Positions 1 through 8,028 of a stretch of 12,725 nt of DNA are shown here, in pieces. The stretch lies in the NCBI GenBank assembly GCA_051269965.1, contig JBNMFK010000092.1, forward strand, positions 1 through 12,725. Direction: 5' to 3'. Source of the DNA: Arcticibacterium sp051269965. GTDB lineage: Bacteria; Bacteroidota; Bacteroidia; Cytophagales; Spirosomataceae. The position numbers and the translations under genes are program-made. Positions within the stretch are counted from its first letter, which is position 1. Each line of letters begins with the position of its first letter. The notes under the pieces are model-generated. The model had not been told where the DNA came from and made no database searches. It saw only the letters and a program-made list of their open reading frames with translations.

Positions 1-354
1 TTGAATACTAATTTGACTTACGAAATTCGCCCAACTTGGACTAGTTCCTTTAACCTTTCCTATGTATCTGCCAGAAACACGGCTCAGGGAGAAGATTCAC
101 GTTTTTATCAACCGAACTTCAGCCTACAAAAGAGTTTTAAAGATTTCAGTGTAAGTGTGCTATGGCAAAATGCGGCCATAGGTAAAATGAAGGTCAATCA
201 GCAACGAATAACTACAGTGGGTGCTAACTTCTTTACTACCACTAATTACATTCAGGAGGTCAATATCTTTAAAGTCAACTTCTCTTATAACTTTAATCCT
301 TCAAATAAGAAGGTCAAACTTCCTGACAGCGAATTTGGCGAAAGAGAATTTTGA
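1..354 (+). CDS. C-terminal part of an outer-membrane beta-barrel protein (TonB-receptor-like), cut by the window edge
   Basis: The frame is already open at base 1, so the TTG there is not a real start and only the last 117 residues are visible. They consist of alternating polar/aromatic strands (for example FNLSYVSARNT, FSVSVLWQN, IFKVNFSYNFNPSNKK) and end in EREF. A C-terminal aromatic residue after such strands is typical of outer-membrane barrels, and this ending resembles the OMP_b-brl_3 / TonB-dependent receptor proteins of Bacteroidota. The protein would sit in the outer membrane and may import a ligand. Its plug domain and any carboxypeptidase-like N-terminus lie outside the window, so substrate and exact family are open. 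It is 119 bases upstream of the exported TIM-barrel gene on the same strand; whether they share a transcript is not clear. Confidence 0.7.
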   Translation: MNTNLTYEIRPTWTSSFNLSYVSARNTAQGEDSRFYQPNFSLQKSFKDFSVSVLWQNAAIGKMKVNQQRITTVGANFFTTTNYIQEVNIFKVNFSYNFNPSNKKVKLPDSEFGEREF

Positions 355-411
355 AAGGTAACCTCTACCAAATGCCACTGGTAGTTAGAAAGTCCTAAAT
401 AAATCACGGGG

Positions 412-434
412 TTCTGAAAGAGGGGCATTCAGAA
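412..434. repeat. 7-bp inverted repeat in the 355-473 gap
   Basis: TTCTGAA (412-418) and TTCAGAA (428-434) are perfect complements around a 9-base loop and would form a small hairpin upstream of the gene at 474. A second weak one, CTACCA/TGGTAG, lies at 365-384. Neither is followed by a clear T-run, so they are poor intrinsic terminators. A leader structure is possible. No TTG-N19-TAnnTTTG promoter is seen in this gap. Confidence 0.3.
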
Positions 435-473
435 TAATATGTTAATTTTAGTACGAGATAATACCCTATTGAA

Positions 474-1343
474 ATGAAACAATTCACCCGAAAGGATTTT
501 CTAAAAACAACGGCCTTAGGCTTACTTTCTACTTCTGTTTTTGGAAATAATACAGGAAAGACACTGCAAAAAAAACGTTATCAAATAGGAGCCTGCGATT
601 GGTCCATAGGAAACAAGTCCAATCTTGGGTCGATGGAAATAGCTCGTCAAATAGGTCTAGACGGTGCTCAACTGAGTTTGGGCTTAAAAGAAAACAATAT
701 GCACCTCAGACAAAAGGAGGTACAAAAAGCGTATAAGTCACTTGCTAAAATTTTTGATGTGAGTTTTACGGGCCTTGGTATTGGAGAATTAAATCAATAT
801 CCATATAAATCTGATTCTCAAACAGACGTCTGGGTAGCAGACAGCATTGATGTGGCCAAGGCTTTAGATGTTTCAGTGGTACTCATAGCGTTTTTTGCTA
901 AGGGTGACCTGAAAAATGACAAAAAAGGGACGGATGCCGTCATTCAAAAATTTAAGGATGTGATGCCGAAAGCCGAAAAGTTAGGAATTACGCTTGGGAT
1001 AGAATCTTGGCTGAGTGCGGAAGAGCATATGGACATCATAGATAAAGTAGCCTCGCCAAATCTAAAAGTATATTACGACGTGGCCAACTCGGAGAAAATG
1101 GGCTATGATATTTATGAAGAAATAGTCTGGTTAGGGAAACAGAATCAGATATGCGAATTCCATTTTAAGGAAAACGGAGCTTTACTGGGTCAGGGTAAGG
1201 TGGACTTTCAAAGAGTGAAAAAATGCATGGACGAAATAGACTATCGGGGTGCCATTCAAATAGAAGGGGCTGTACCTAAAGGCGACTTGCTGCTTCCTAG
1301 TTATATCAAGAATAATGTCTTTGTAAGAGACCTTTTAAGTTAA
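474..1343 (+). CDS. Exported sugar phosphate isomerase/epimerase-like TIM-barrel protein
   Basis: This 289-residue protein belongs to the AP_endonuc_2 / xylose isomerase-like TIM-barrel superfamily. The N-terminus, MKQFTRKDFLKTTALGLLST, resembles a twin-arginine signal (S/T-R-R-x-F-L-K) but has Arg-Lys instead of Arg-Arg, so Tat export is likely, not certain. The barrel begins near residue 36. The expected divalent-metal ligands can be read at the strand ends: E177 (GIES), D202 (YYDVANS), H230 (EFHFKEN) and E264 (IQIEGA). Family members isomerise, epimerise or, in Bacteroidota, cleave keto-sugar derivatives; the reaction here cannot be assigned. The next gene, an exported c-type cytochrome protein, starts 8 bases after its stop, so the two are almost certainly co-transcribed and probably act together in the periplasm. 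A related exported barrel lies at 8029. DNA-repair endonuclease activity is unlikely given the signal peptide and neighbours. Confidence 0.82.
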   Translation: MKQFTRKDFLKTTALGLLSTSVFGNNTGKTLQKKRYQIGACDWSIGNKSNLGSMEIARQIGLDGAQLSLGLKENNMHLRQKEVQKAYKSLAKIFDVSFTGLGIGELNQYPYKSDSQTDVWVADSIDVAKALDVSVVLIAFFAKGDLKNDKKGTDAVIQKFKDVMPKAEKLGITLGIESWLSAEEHMDIIDKVASPNLKVYYDVANSEKMGYDIYEEIVWLGKQNQICEFHFKENGALLGQGKVDFQRVKKCMDEIDYRGAIQIEGAVPKGDLLLPSYIKNNVFVRDLLS

Positions 1344-1351
1344 AAAGATAC

Positions 1352-4180
1352 ATGAAATACTTATTATTAGTTCTTACGTTAAGCTTGTCTTCGTGGTTAT
1401 TTAAAGGTCCGGGGGATGATAAAATGTACGTTCCTGACGACCTGGAAGTAAGTCTGTGGGCAGAGTCTCCTATGTTTCACAATCCTACCAACATGGATGT
1501 AGATGCCCGCGGCAGAATTTGGATTACAGAGGCGGTAAATTATCGTGACTTTAATAACAAGACCGAGGAAAGATTAAATTCTTCTGAAAAAGGAGATAGA
1601 GTAGTCATATTGGAGGATGTAAATCAGGATGGTAAAGCAGATAAGTCTACCGTTTTTGCTCAAGATAGTCTTTTAGTGGCTCCGCTAGGTATTGCTGTTT
1701 TTGGGAACAAAGTTTTTGTGAGTTGTGCTCCAAACGTTATTGTTTACACAGACTTAGACGGAGATGATAGGGCAGATAAAAAGGAGATTTTCTTGACTGG
1801 CTTCGGTGGCTTTGACCATGACCATTCTTTACACTCCTTTATTGCCACACCGTATGGCAAGCTACTTTTTAATACAGGAAACGCAGGGCCACACTACGTT
1901 AAAGATAAAAATGGATGGACACTGCGGTCTGGGAGTATTTATACTGGCGGAACGCCTTATGCCAAGGCTAATAAAGGAAATCAGAAAAGTGATGATGGAC
2001 GTGTTTGGGTTGGAGGCTTGGCTTTGGAGATTGAGCAAAATGCTACTAATCTGAAAGTATTGGGTCATAATTTTAGGAATTCCTATGAGATAGCGATGGA
2101 CTCTTATGGCAATATGTGGCAAAACGATAATGACGATCAAGTCATAGCTTGTCGTGCAGGCTATTTAATGGAAGGTAGTAATGCAGGTTATTTTTCTAAG
2201 GATGGTACTCGACAATGGCAAGGTGACAGAAGGCCAGGTCAAGATATATTTTCGGCACACTGGCACCAAGAGGATCCTAATGTTTTACCCGTAGGTTACA
2301 AAATAGGAGCAGGATCGCCCACGGGGCTTATGGTTTATGAGGGAGGATCTTTCGGTGAAAAGTATCAAGGTATGCTTTTAAGCTGTGAGGCAGGCAGGAA
2401 TGTAGTCCTAGGGTATCATACTAGTAAAAATGGAGCAGGTTATGATCTAGAAGAGTTTGACCTTATAGGGTCTTTACCGAGTAATGACGAGCATTATATT
2501 TGGAATGCCGATTTTCAAAACGATAAGCCGAAATGGTTTAGACCAAGTGACGCAGTGACAGGAACGGACGGTGCCATTTATGTTGCAGATTGGTATGATC
2601 CTGTGGTTGGTGGACATAAAATGGATGACAAAGAAGCCTACGGAAGGATTTATAGAATCACACCGAAAGGAAGAAAACTAAAATCTCCAAAATTGAATTT
2701 TGGGACCCTAGAGGGGCTCTTGAAAGTCATAGAGAATCCAGCAGTTAACGTTAGATTAGAGGCTTTTAATAAAATAAAGCTTATAGGTGAACCGGCTGTT
2801 CCGCAAGTCTTAGATTTAACTTTGCACAAGAATCCATATGTAGCAGCTAGAGCTATTTTTCTTTTGTCAGAATTGGGTAATTCAGGCATTGATCATGTCA
2901 AAAGAATTTTAAGAAACGGGTTTGGTGATCACCAAATTGCCGCGGCCAGGGCATTAAGAAATAAAGGATTCACGTTGTCAGAATTACAGGAAATAGACAT
3001 TAAAAGCGTATCATCTGAATTACAAAGAGAAGTTGCCATTTCTCTGAGAGATTTAACCTATTCTGAGTCAAAAGATGCCCTTATGGAATTAGCCAAGTCT
3101 TATCTCCAAAAGGATGATTATTTGTTAAACGCCATCGGAATTGGAATAGACTCAAAGGCCGCACAGTTTTTTGAAGACTATGCTAAAACTCTTCCTCAAG
3201 ACCCGCTTGAAATTTCTGAAACAGAGGCCAGTATACTTTTTACTATGAATCCTGTTGGCGGAGAAGCCATTTTTAAGGCTAGAGCGGGCACTCCTGAAAT
3301 AAGACCCCAGTTAAGAAAGCAGGCCATTACTTCACTGGCTTTCGTAAATACAGCAAAGGCGGCTAAATACATGATTGCTCTCAGTAATTCAGAACTTACT
3401 GATGTGGCCGAGCAAGCACAATATTGGGTTAGTTTCAGAAAGAATAATGACTGGGCCGACTTATTGGACTGGGAAGAAAGTGAAGAAGTTCTGTTAAGTG
3501 CCAATCAAAGAACAATGATAGCTCTTAAAGAATCATTGTTGGACGAATCTGTGGAAATGGAACTAAGAGAAAAAGCTGCAGCTAGTTTGGCTTCTGACGC
3601 CTATGGTGGAAGACTGATTTTAAACCTGGCTGCCGCAAACCAACTATCCAAAGAAATGAAGTCCCTCATAAATCTATATATCTTTAGTAATCCAGATCTA
3701 TCTATTCGAAGTATGGCCTCAGATTATTTTTCGCTTCCTGGGGGTCAAAGACTCTCTATGGATTTAGCTGTCAATATGCCGGGAGAGACTGAAAAAGGAG
3801 CGTTGATTTTCAAGGAGAATTGTATGACTTGCCATAAGGTGGGAGAAAACGGGGCAGATATAGGTCCAGACTTAACGCTCATAAAAAAGAAATTTAATAA
3901 AACGGGTTTGTTAGATGCCATTATGAATCCTTCGGCCAGTATGGCTTTTGGGTACGAGCCGTGGTTAGTTACCTCTGAGAATAATAGTTATTACGGTTTC
4001 ATAGTAGCAGATGGAAAAACGCTTGTATTGAAAGATTTGACAGGGAATAAGGTAAGCATCAAGTCTGAAAAAGTAAGCTCCAAAAACCAACTAAAAAACA
4101 GTTTAATGCCTGACCCCGCTTCTATGGGTTTAAAAGAAAAAGAACTGGCGGACTTGAGTGCCTATTTATTAAGCATATAA
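1352..4180 (+). CDS. PVC-type c-heme sugar dehydrogenase-like protein (beta-propeller, HEAT repeats, cytochrome c)
   Basis: A 942-residue exported protein with three parts. Residues 1 to about 18 form a hydrophobic signal peptide (MKYLLLVLTLSLSSWLF). Residues about 25-445 form a beta-propeller of the 'putative membrane-bound dehydrogenase' type (TIGR02604-like). This part has NPTNMDVDARGRIWITEAVNY, two Asp-rich calcium-loop-like stretches (DVNQDGKAD, DLDGDDRAD) and the His cluster FDHDHSLHS at 154-162. Residues about 450-790 are alpha-helical HEAT-like repeats. Residues about 805-942 form a single-heme domain with C824-M-T-C827-H828 and the likely axial Met919 in SLMP. Such proteins, abundant in planctomycetes, verrucomicrobia and Bacteroidota, are thought to oxidise sugars or pass electrons from a dehydrogenase to the respiratory chain. 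Direct biochemistry is scarce, so the substrate is unknown. All parts appear complete and no frame break is seen. It is co-transcribed with the TIM barrel upstream. Confidence 0.88.
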   Translation: MKYLLLVLTLSLSSWLFKGPGDDKMYVPDDLEVSLWAESPMFHNPTNMDVDARGRIWITEAVNYRDFNNKTEERLNSSEKGDRVVILEDVNQDGKADKSTVFAQDSLLVAPLGIAVFGNKVFVSCAPNVIVYTDLDGDDRADKKEIFLTGFGGFDHDHSLHSFIATPYGKLLFNTGNAGPHYVKDKNGWTLRSGSIYTGGTPYAKANKGNQKSDDGRVWVGGLALEIEQNATNLKVLGHNFRNSYEIAMDSYGNMWQNDNDDQVIACRAGYLMEGSNAGYFSKDGTRQWQGDRRPGQDIFSAHWHQEDPNVLPVGYKIGAGSPTGLMVYEGGSFGEKYQGMLLSCEAGRNVVLGYHTSKNGAGYDLEEFDLIGSLPSNDEHYIWNADFQNDKPKWFRPSDAVTGTDGAIYVADWYDPVVGGHKMDDKEAYGRIYRITPKGRKLKSPKLNFGTLEGLLKVIENPAVNVRLEAFNKIKLIGEPAVPQVLDLTLHKNPYVAARAIFLLSELGNSGIDHVKRILRNGFGDHQIAAARALRNKGFTLSELQEIDIKSVSSELQREVAISLRDLTYSESKDALMELAKSYLQKDDYLLNAIGIGIDSKAAQFFEDYAKTLPQDPLEISETEASILFTMNPVGGEAIFKARAGTPEIRPQLRKQAITSLAFVNTAKAAKYMIALSNSELTDVAEQAQYWVSFRKNNDWADLLDWEESEEVLLSANQRTMIALKESLLDESVEMELREKAAASLASDAYGGRLILNLAAANQLSKEMKSLINLYIFSNPDLSIRSMASDYFSLPGGQRLSMDLAVNMPGETEKGALIFKENCMTCHKVGENGADIGPDLTLIKKKFNKTGLLDAIMNPSASMAFGYEPWLVTSENNSYYGFIVADGKTLVLKDLTGNKVSIKSEKVSSKNQLKNSLMPDPASMGLKEKELADLSAYLLSI

Positions 4181-4204
4181 GGAAAAGGCTCACCCAAATT
4201 ACTT

Positions 4205-4234
4205 TTGTCGAGCTTCCATCGGCTTATAATTTTG
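4205..4234 (+). promoter_or_regulatory. Bacteroidota-type promoter for the 4330-8934 operon
   Basis: TTG at 4205-4207 (within TTTTG) and TAATTTTG at 4227-4234 match the -33 TTG and -7 TAnnTTTG elements exactly, with the canonical 19-base spacer. Transcription would start near 4241, giving a leader of about 90 bases before the ATG at 4330. It lies in the only sizeable non-coding gap (4181-4329) between the exported pair and the cytoplasmic genes, so the two groups can be expressed separately. No clear operator or riboswitch is seen in the leader. Confidence 0.75.
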
Positions 4235-4329
4235 GATTCTTTCATAATGGCCTTCTTATAAACTTGAATAAGAAAACTGCAAAGACTAAATTGAATTGTA
4301 TTTAGAAATTCAACCCTTAAAAAGTTTTT

Positions 4330-5523
4330 ATGTCTCAGAAAATAGCCATGCTCGGAACGGGCCTCATTGGCTGGTTTTATACCAAGTCACTTCATGAACA
4401 TAGAAGGCCAGATAGAGTAGAAGTTATTTATTCTCGGAGCCAAGAAAGAGCAGATGCCTTTGCTAAAGAATGGGATATCCCATATACGGCCATTGATATG
4501 GAGGAGGCTATAGCAAATCCAGAAACAGATGTGGTGATTATTGGTTTGCCGAATGATTTGCATTTGGAAACGGTGCGTTTATGTGCCAAACATAAGAAAG
4601 CGGTTCTGTGCACCAAACCTTTGGGTAGGACAGCCGCAGAGGCTAAAGTCATGCTTGATTTGGTAGAAGAAGCAGGAATCTTTGGAGGCTACTTAGAAGA
4701 TTTAGCGTATACACCAAAAACACTCTCAGCTCTTAATTCTGTAAAAAAAGGCACCATTGGTAGAGTGACTTGGGTGCGGTCAAGAGAGGCACATCCTGGG
4801 CCACATAGTAGCTGGTTTTGGGATTTAGAAAAAGCGGGAGGTGGAGCCATTGTAGATTTGGGTTGCCATTGTATTGAAATTGCTAGAAATTATATAGGCA
4901 AAGATGTCAAACCCGTGGAAGTGATGTGCTGGGCAGCTACTCAGGTTAAGCCCATTGATGCCGAGGATAATGCCATTGCTCTTGTAAAATATGCTAATGG
5001 AGCCATTGCACAGTTTGAAGTAAGTTGGACTTTCAGAGGAGGAATGGATTTACGTGATGAAGTTTCTGGTACAGATGGTGTGGTCAGGATTGATCACTTT
5101 CTTAGAACTGGTTTTGAGATGTTCACAGCTGGAAATGATGCTTCTTACATAGCAGAAAAAGCAGAATCAGATTCGGGATGGTTGTTTCCTGTTGGTGACG
5201 AGATAAATGCCTTGGGTTACTCCCACATGTTTACAGATATGTTTGATTCGTTAGAGAATAAAACCCCTCCTATGGAAACATTTTATGATGGCTACGTCGT
5301 AAATGCAGTCATAGATGCCTGTTATAAATCTGCTAAAACTAAACAGTGGGAACCTATAGAATTAGCTGAATGGAGGGGGAGAACTGATATTGTGGAGGCG
5401 AGTCCTTTTGTGGATTTTGACGACAAAAACTACATCATCAAAGAGGAGTTACTACCAGATGGCAGAAAAAAACTCATTCTAAAAGATAAAGAGAGCGGGG
5501 AGATTCATCAATGCATTGTTTAA
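4330..5523 (+). CDS. Gfo/Idh/MocA-family NAD(P)-dependent oxidoreductase
   Basis: This 397-residue cytoplasmic enzyme has an N-terminal Rossmann fold with GTGLIG at 9-14 and a C-terminal alpha/beta domain with GGGAIVDLGCHCIE at 170-183. Asp176 and His180 occupy the usual substrate-binding and catalytic positions. The catalytic lysine motif reads T-K-P (95-97) instead of the usual E-K-P. The lysine is kept, so activity is expected. The family oxidises or reduces sugar or inositol hydroxyls, often the C3 or anomeric position, with NAD(P). It is the first gene after the promoter at 4205-4234, and the SDR start lies 12 bases beyond its stop. Placed with an SDR, it could be half of an oxidise-then-reduce epimerisation or could process a keto-sugar imported from the periplasm; that is inference. 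Length is a little above the common 330-390 residues. Confidence 0.88.
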   Translation: MSQKIAMLGTGLIGWFYTKSLHEHRRPDRVEVIYSRSQERADAFAKEWDIPYTAIDMEEAIANPETDVVIIGLPNDLHLETVRLCAKHKKAVLCTKPLGRTAAEAKVMLDLVEEAGIFGGYLEDLAYTPKTLSALNSVKKGTIGRVTWVRSREAHPGPHSSWFWDLEKAGGGAIVDLGCHCIEIARNYIGKDVKPVEVMCWAATQVKPIDAEDNAIALVKYANGAIAQFEVSWTFRGGMDLRDEVSGTDGVVRIDHFLRTGFEMFTAGNDASYIAEKAESDSGWLFPVGDEINALGYSHMFTDMFDSLENKTPPMETFYDGYVVNAVIDACYKSAKTKQWEPIELAEWRGRTDIVEASPFVDFDDKNYIIKEELLPDGRKKLILKDKESGEIHQCIV

Positions 5524-5535
5524 ATCATCAAATTA

Positions 5536-6321
5536 GTGTTAAAAAATAAGGTCATTGTTATCATTGGAGGCACCGCTGGAATAGGCCTAGCAGCTGCCGA
5601 GGCTTTCGTGGCTGCCGGAGCAAAAGTGGTAGCTCTGGGTAATAGGCCAGAAGATGAGAAAGTGGCCGCAGAACTATTAGGCAATAATGGGAAAGTTTTA
5701 ACGGCAGATGCAACGGAGGAAGGTTCTGCCACTTTGGCAATTCAAACAGCGGTAGAGTATTTTGGTACTTTAGATGGGCTATATCATGTGGCAGGAGGAA
5801 GTGGCAGAAAATATGGTGATGGGCCACTTGTAGCCGTAAGCAAAGTTGGCTGGGAGAGGACTTTAGACCTTAATTTGACAAGTGTCATGCTATCAAATCA
5901 AGCCGCTATTCAGTGGTTTATAAAGAATAAAAAGGCAGGTGCCATTTTAAATCTAGGCTCGGTCCTTGGAACGAATCCTTCTCCAAAATATTTTGGAACA
6001 ATAGCCTACGCTACAGCTAAGGCTGGTTTGATAGGTATGTCAAAAGCTGCAGCGGCTTATTATGCTGCCGACAATATTAAGATCAATGTTTTGGCCCCTG
6101 GCCTCGTGGACACGCCCATGTCCCGGCGAGCATCTGATAATGAAAATATTCAACATTTTATAAAGTCAAAACAGGCTTTAGACGGAGGCAGAAATGGAGG
6201 TACAGACGATTTAATAGGAGCCGCACTTTATTTTTTATCGGATTATGCCAAGTTCACGACAGGCCAAGTTTTAAATGTTTGCGGAGGTTGGGAATTAAAT
6301 GACGGACAAATATTGAATTGA
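5536..6321 (+). CDS. Short-chain dehydrogenase/reductase (SDR)
   Basis: A classical SDR of 261 residues. The cofactor loop is GGTAGIG (11-17), where the first Thr of the usual TGxxxGIG is Gly. The NAG motif is altered to VAGG (85-88). Asn113, Ser142 (LGS) and the Y158-x3-K162 pair (YATAK) form the catalytic set, and PG at 188-189 follows. It should reduce or oxidise a keto/hydroxyl group with NAD(P)H in the cytoplasm; the substrate is not readable. The start is GTG at 5536: it is the only start codon between the preceding in-frame TAA (5521-5523) and the conserved KNKVIVIIGG. The stop TGA (6319-6321) overlaps the ATG of the ROK gene by one base, suggesting coupled translation. Confidence 0.9.
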   Translation: MLKNKVIVIIGGTAGIGLAAAEAFVAAGAKVVALGNRPEDEKVAAELLGNNGKVLTADATEEGSATLAIQTAVEYFGTLDGLYHVAGGSGRKYGDGPLVAVSKVGWERTLDLNLTSVMLSNQAAIQWFIKNKKAGAILNLGSVLGTNPSPKYFGTIAYATAKAGLIGMSKAAAAYYAADNIKINVLAPGLVDTPMSRRASDNENIQHFIKSKQALDGGRNGGTDDLIGAALYFLSDYAKFTTGQVLNVCGGWELNDGQILN

Positions 6322-7211
6322 TGCACATCATAGGAATAGATTTAGGCGGTACGAATATTAAAGGTCTCATTATTAATGAAGCTGGAGAAGTTATGCTGCA
6401 GCATCAAATTTCAACAAACGAGAAAGAAGGTACAGATTGGAAAAAGAATGTCAAAGATATGGCAGATTTTCTAGGAGATTCTTTTAAGGGGGAAATTGTA
6501 GCTGCTGGCTTATCTGCTCCTGGACTCCCTAATAAAGAGAATACCTGCATTGAGTTTTTGCCGAATAGGCTGAATGGATTGGAAAACTTTCATTGGGGCG
6601 ATTATCTCGGTTTTAATACGTCCGTGTTAAACGATGCACAAGCCGCTACAATGGCGGAGAAGAACTTTGGTGCCGCTAAAGGCATCAAAAACTTTATTTT
6701 ATTGACCTTGGGTACGGGGATAGGTGGTGGAATTGTGATAAACAATGAACTTTACCAAGGTGCCGCACAGATGGCAGGTCATATGGGTCATTTCACTATT
6801 AATGTTGCTACAGATGTAAAGAGCATTGTTGGTACGCCAGGAAGTCTGGAATATGCGGTTGGGAATTACTCCGTGATGGAGCGGTCAAACGGAGCCTATG
6901 CCAGCACTAGAGAATTGGTAAAGGCCTATGAGGCTGGTGAACCCTTTGCTTCTTGGGTTTGGTTGAATTCTGTACGTACTTTAGCCTTAGCTATCGCCTC
7001 TTTGTCAAATGTCATTTCTCCAGAAGCCGTTGTCCTTGCAGGTGGGATTACTCTAGCAAAAGATTCTCTATTTAAGCCATTACAAGCTTTTATGAATCAA
7101 TACGAATATAAGCCTCCAACAAAAACACTAAAAATAATACAAGCAAAGTTTAGCGATATGGCTGGAGCCATGGGTGCGGCAAGTTTTGCTTTAGAAAAAT
7201 CGAAAAAATAA
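6321..7211 (+). CDS. ROK-family sugar kinase-like protein lacking the zinc cysteines
   Basis: A 296-residue ROK protein without an N-terminal DNA-binding domain, so a kinase-type member and not a repressor. Visible are the phosphate loop DLGGTNIKG (7-15), the catalytic-base position Asp105 in LNDAQ, and LGTGIGGGIV (130-139). Two family hallmarks are altered. The sugar-contacting Glu of GExGH is His154 in AGHMGH (152-157), while His157 stays. The CxCGxxGCxE zinc motif reads SIVGTPGSLE (168-177), with all three cysteines gone. ATP-dependent phosphorylation of an unusual sugar is the best guess; loss of kinase activity is possible. I chose ATG 6321 over the TTG at 6318 because it forms the one-base TGATG overlap with the SDR stop. 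Its own stop overlaps the next ATG in TAATG. Confidence 0.85.
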   Translation: MHIIGIDLGGTNIKGLIINEAGEVMLQHQISTNEKEGTDWKKNVKDMADFLGDSFKGEIVAAGLSAPGLPNKENTCIEFLPNRLNGLENFHWGDYLGFNTSVLNDAQAATMAEKNFGAAKGIKNFILLTLGTGIGGGIVINNELYQGAAQMAGHMGHFTINVATDVKSIVGTPGSLEYAVGNYSVMERSNGAYASTRELVKAYEAGEPFASWVWLNSVRTLALAIASLSNVISPEAVVLAGGITLAKDSLFKPLQAFMNQYEYKPPTKTLKIIQAKFSDMAGAMGAASFALEKSKK

Positions 7212-8026
7212 TGGATCCAATTGACCAGTTTTTAAATCACAGCAGCCAGATAATCGAGCGAATTAAATCGCAGAAAAATACGCTAGAGAAAGTGGCTCAG
7301 ATATTTGCTAAAACTATTTTAGCAGGACGTATGGTACATGTTTTTGGCTCAGGACATTCACGTATCATGGTGGAAGAAATGTGGCCTAGATATGGTTCTT
7401 TCCCGGGTTTTAATCCAATTGTAGAGCTTTCACTCACCTTTCACAATTTGGTGGTGGGAGCTAATGGACAGCGGCAAGCGATGTTTTTAGAAAATGTGTC
7501 AGGATTGGCAGAACAAATCATTCGAAACTTTGATGTGACCCAGGCAGATGCCGCTTTAATTATTTCGTCTAGTGGTACCAATGTAGTGCCCGTAGAAATG
7601 GCAGAAATCTTTAAATCAAAAGGTATTCCTGTAGTGGCTTTAATCACTAAAGAACATTCTGCAAAGAGTGGAAGTAAACGGTCGGATGGGAAAAAGCTAA
7701 GCGATTTTGCAGACTTTATTATAGATACGGGAGCACCTGCTGGAGATGCTATGGTGACCGTGGATGGTTTAGAGACGAAAGTTTCTCCTGGATCCACGGT
7801 TGGTGGAGCATTGCTTATTAACTGTATCAAGGCAGAAGTGGCAAATATATTGACCAAAGCAGGAAAGCCGCCAAAAGTCTTAACCGCCGTGAGTAGTGTA
7901 GGAGCAGAAATGGCGAAAGAGCTGTTTCAGGCAGCTTATGATGAACATGGCCACAGAGTAGCGAGAATGTATGCCAATAATGGTGCAACATCTTATGTTT
8001 CAGAAGAAAACATGAAAGGCCTATAA
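7211..8026 (+). CDS. SIS-domain phosphosugar-binding protein (UPF0309-like)
   Basis: A 271-residue single SIS-domain protein. It has the nucleotide-like fold landmarks MVHVFGSGHSR (41-51) and IISSSGTNVVPVEMA (117-131), the second being the serine-rich phosphate loop typical of sugar isomerases. Length and the HVFGSGHS start resemble the UPF0309 group of uncharacterised phosphosugar-binding proteins. It would act on the sugar phosphate made by the ROK protein next to it, by isomerisation or cleavage; this pairing is inference from gene order. The ATG at 7211 overlaps the ROK stop by one base, and the next gene starts 2 bases after its stop. MurNAc-6-phosphate etherase (MurQ) was considered, but the overall pattern fits UPF0309 better. 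Confidence 0.82.
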   Translation: MDPIDQFLNHSSQIIERIKSQKNTLEKVAQIFAKTILAGRMVHVFGSGHSRIMVEEMWPRYGSFPGFNPIVELSLTFHNLVVGANGQRQAMFLENVSGLAEQIIRNFDVTQADAALIISSSGTNVVPVEMAEIFKSKGIPVVALITKEHSAKSGSKRSDGKKLSDFADFIIDTGAPAGDAMVTVDGLETKVSPGSTVGGALLINCIKAEVANILTKAGKPPKVLTAVSSVGAEMAKELFQAAYDEHGHRVARMYANNGATSYVSEENMKGL

Positions 8027-8028
8027 TT

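Noticed and set aside
1..3. TTG at base 1 as a start codon
   Set aside because: The translated sequence is the interior of a beta-barrel; the gene simply enters from outside the window.
365..384. Intrinsic terminator CTACCA/TGGTAG after the beta-barrel gene
   Set aside because: The stem is only 6 bp with an 8-base loop and has no following T-run.
443..450. Promoter -7 element TAATTTTA before the gene at 474
   Set aside because: The last base deviates from TAnnTTTG, and no TTG lies at the required 19-base spacing (421-423 is AGG).
474..1343. DNA-repair AP endonuclease
   Set aside because: The fold superfamily is shared, but the Tat-like signal and exported cytochrome neighbour fit a periplasmic sugar enzyme.
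6318..6320. TTG start for the ROK gene
   Set aside because: The adjacent ATG at 6321 gives the usual MxxIGIDLGG start and a one-base overlap with the preceding stop.
7441..7857. 138-residue minus-strand open frame
   Set aside because: It lies wholly antisense to the SIS gene, whose frame has clear motifs; it is a codon-bias shadow.
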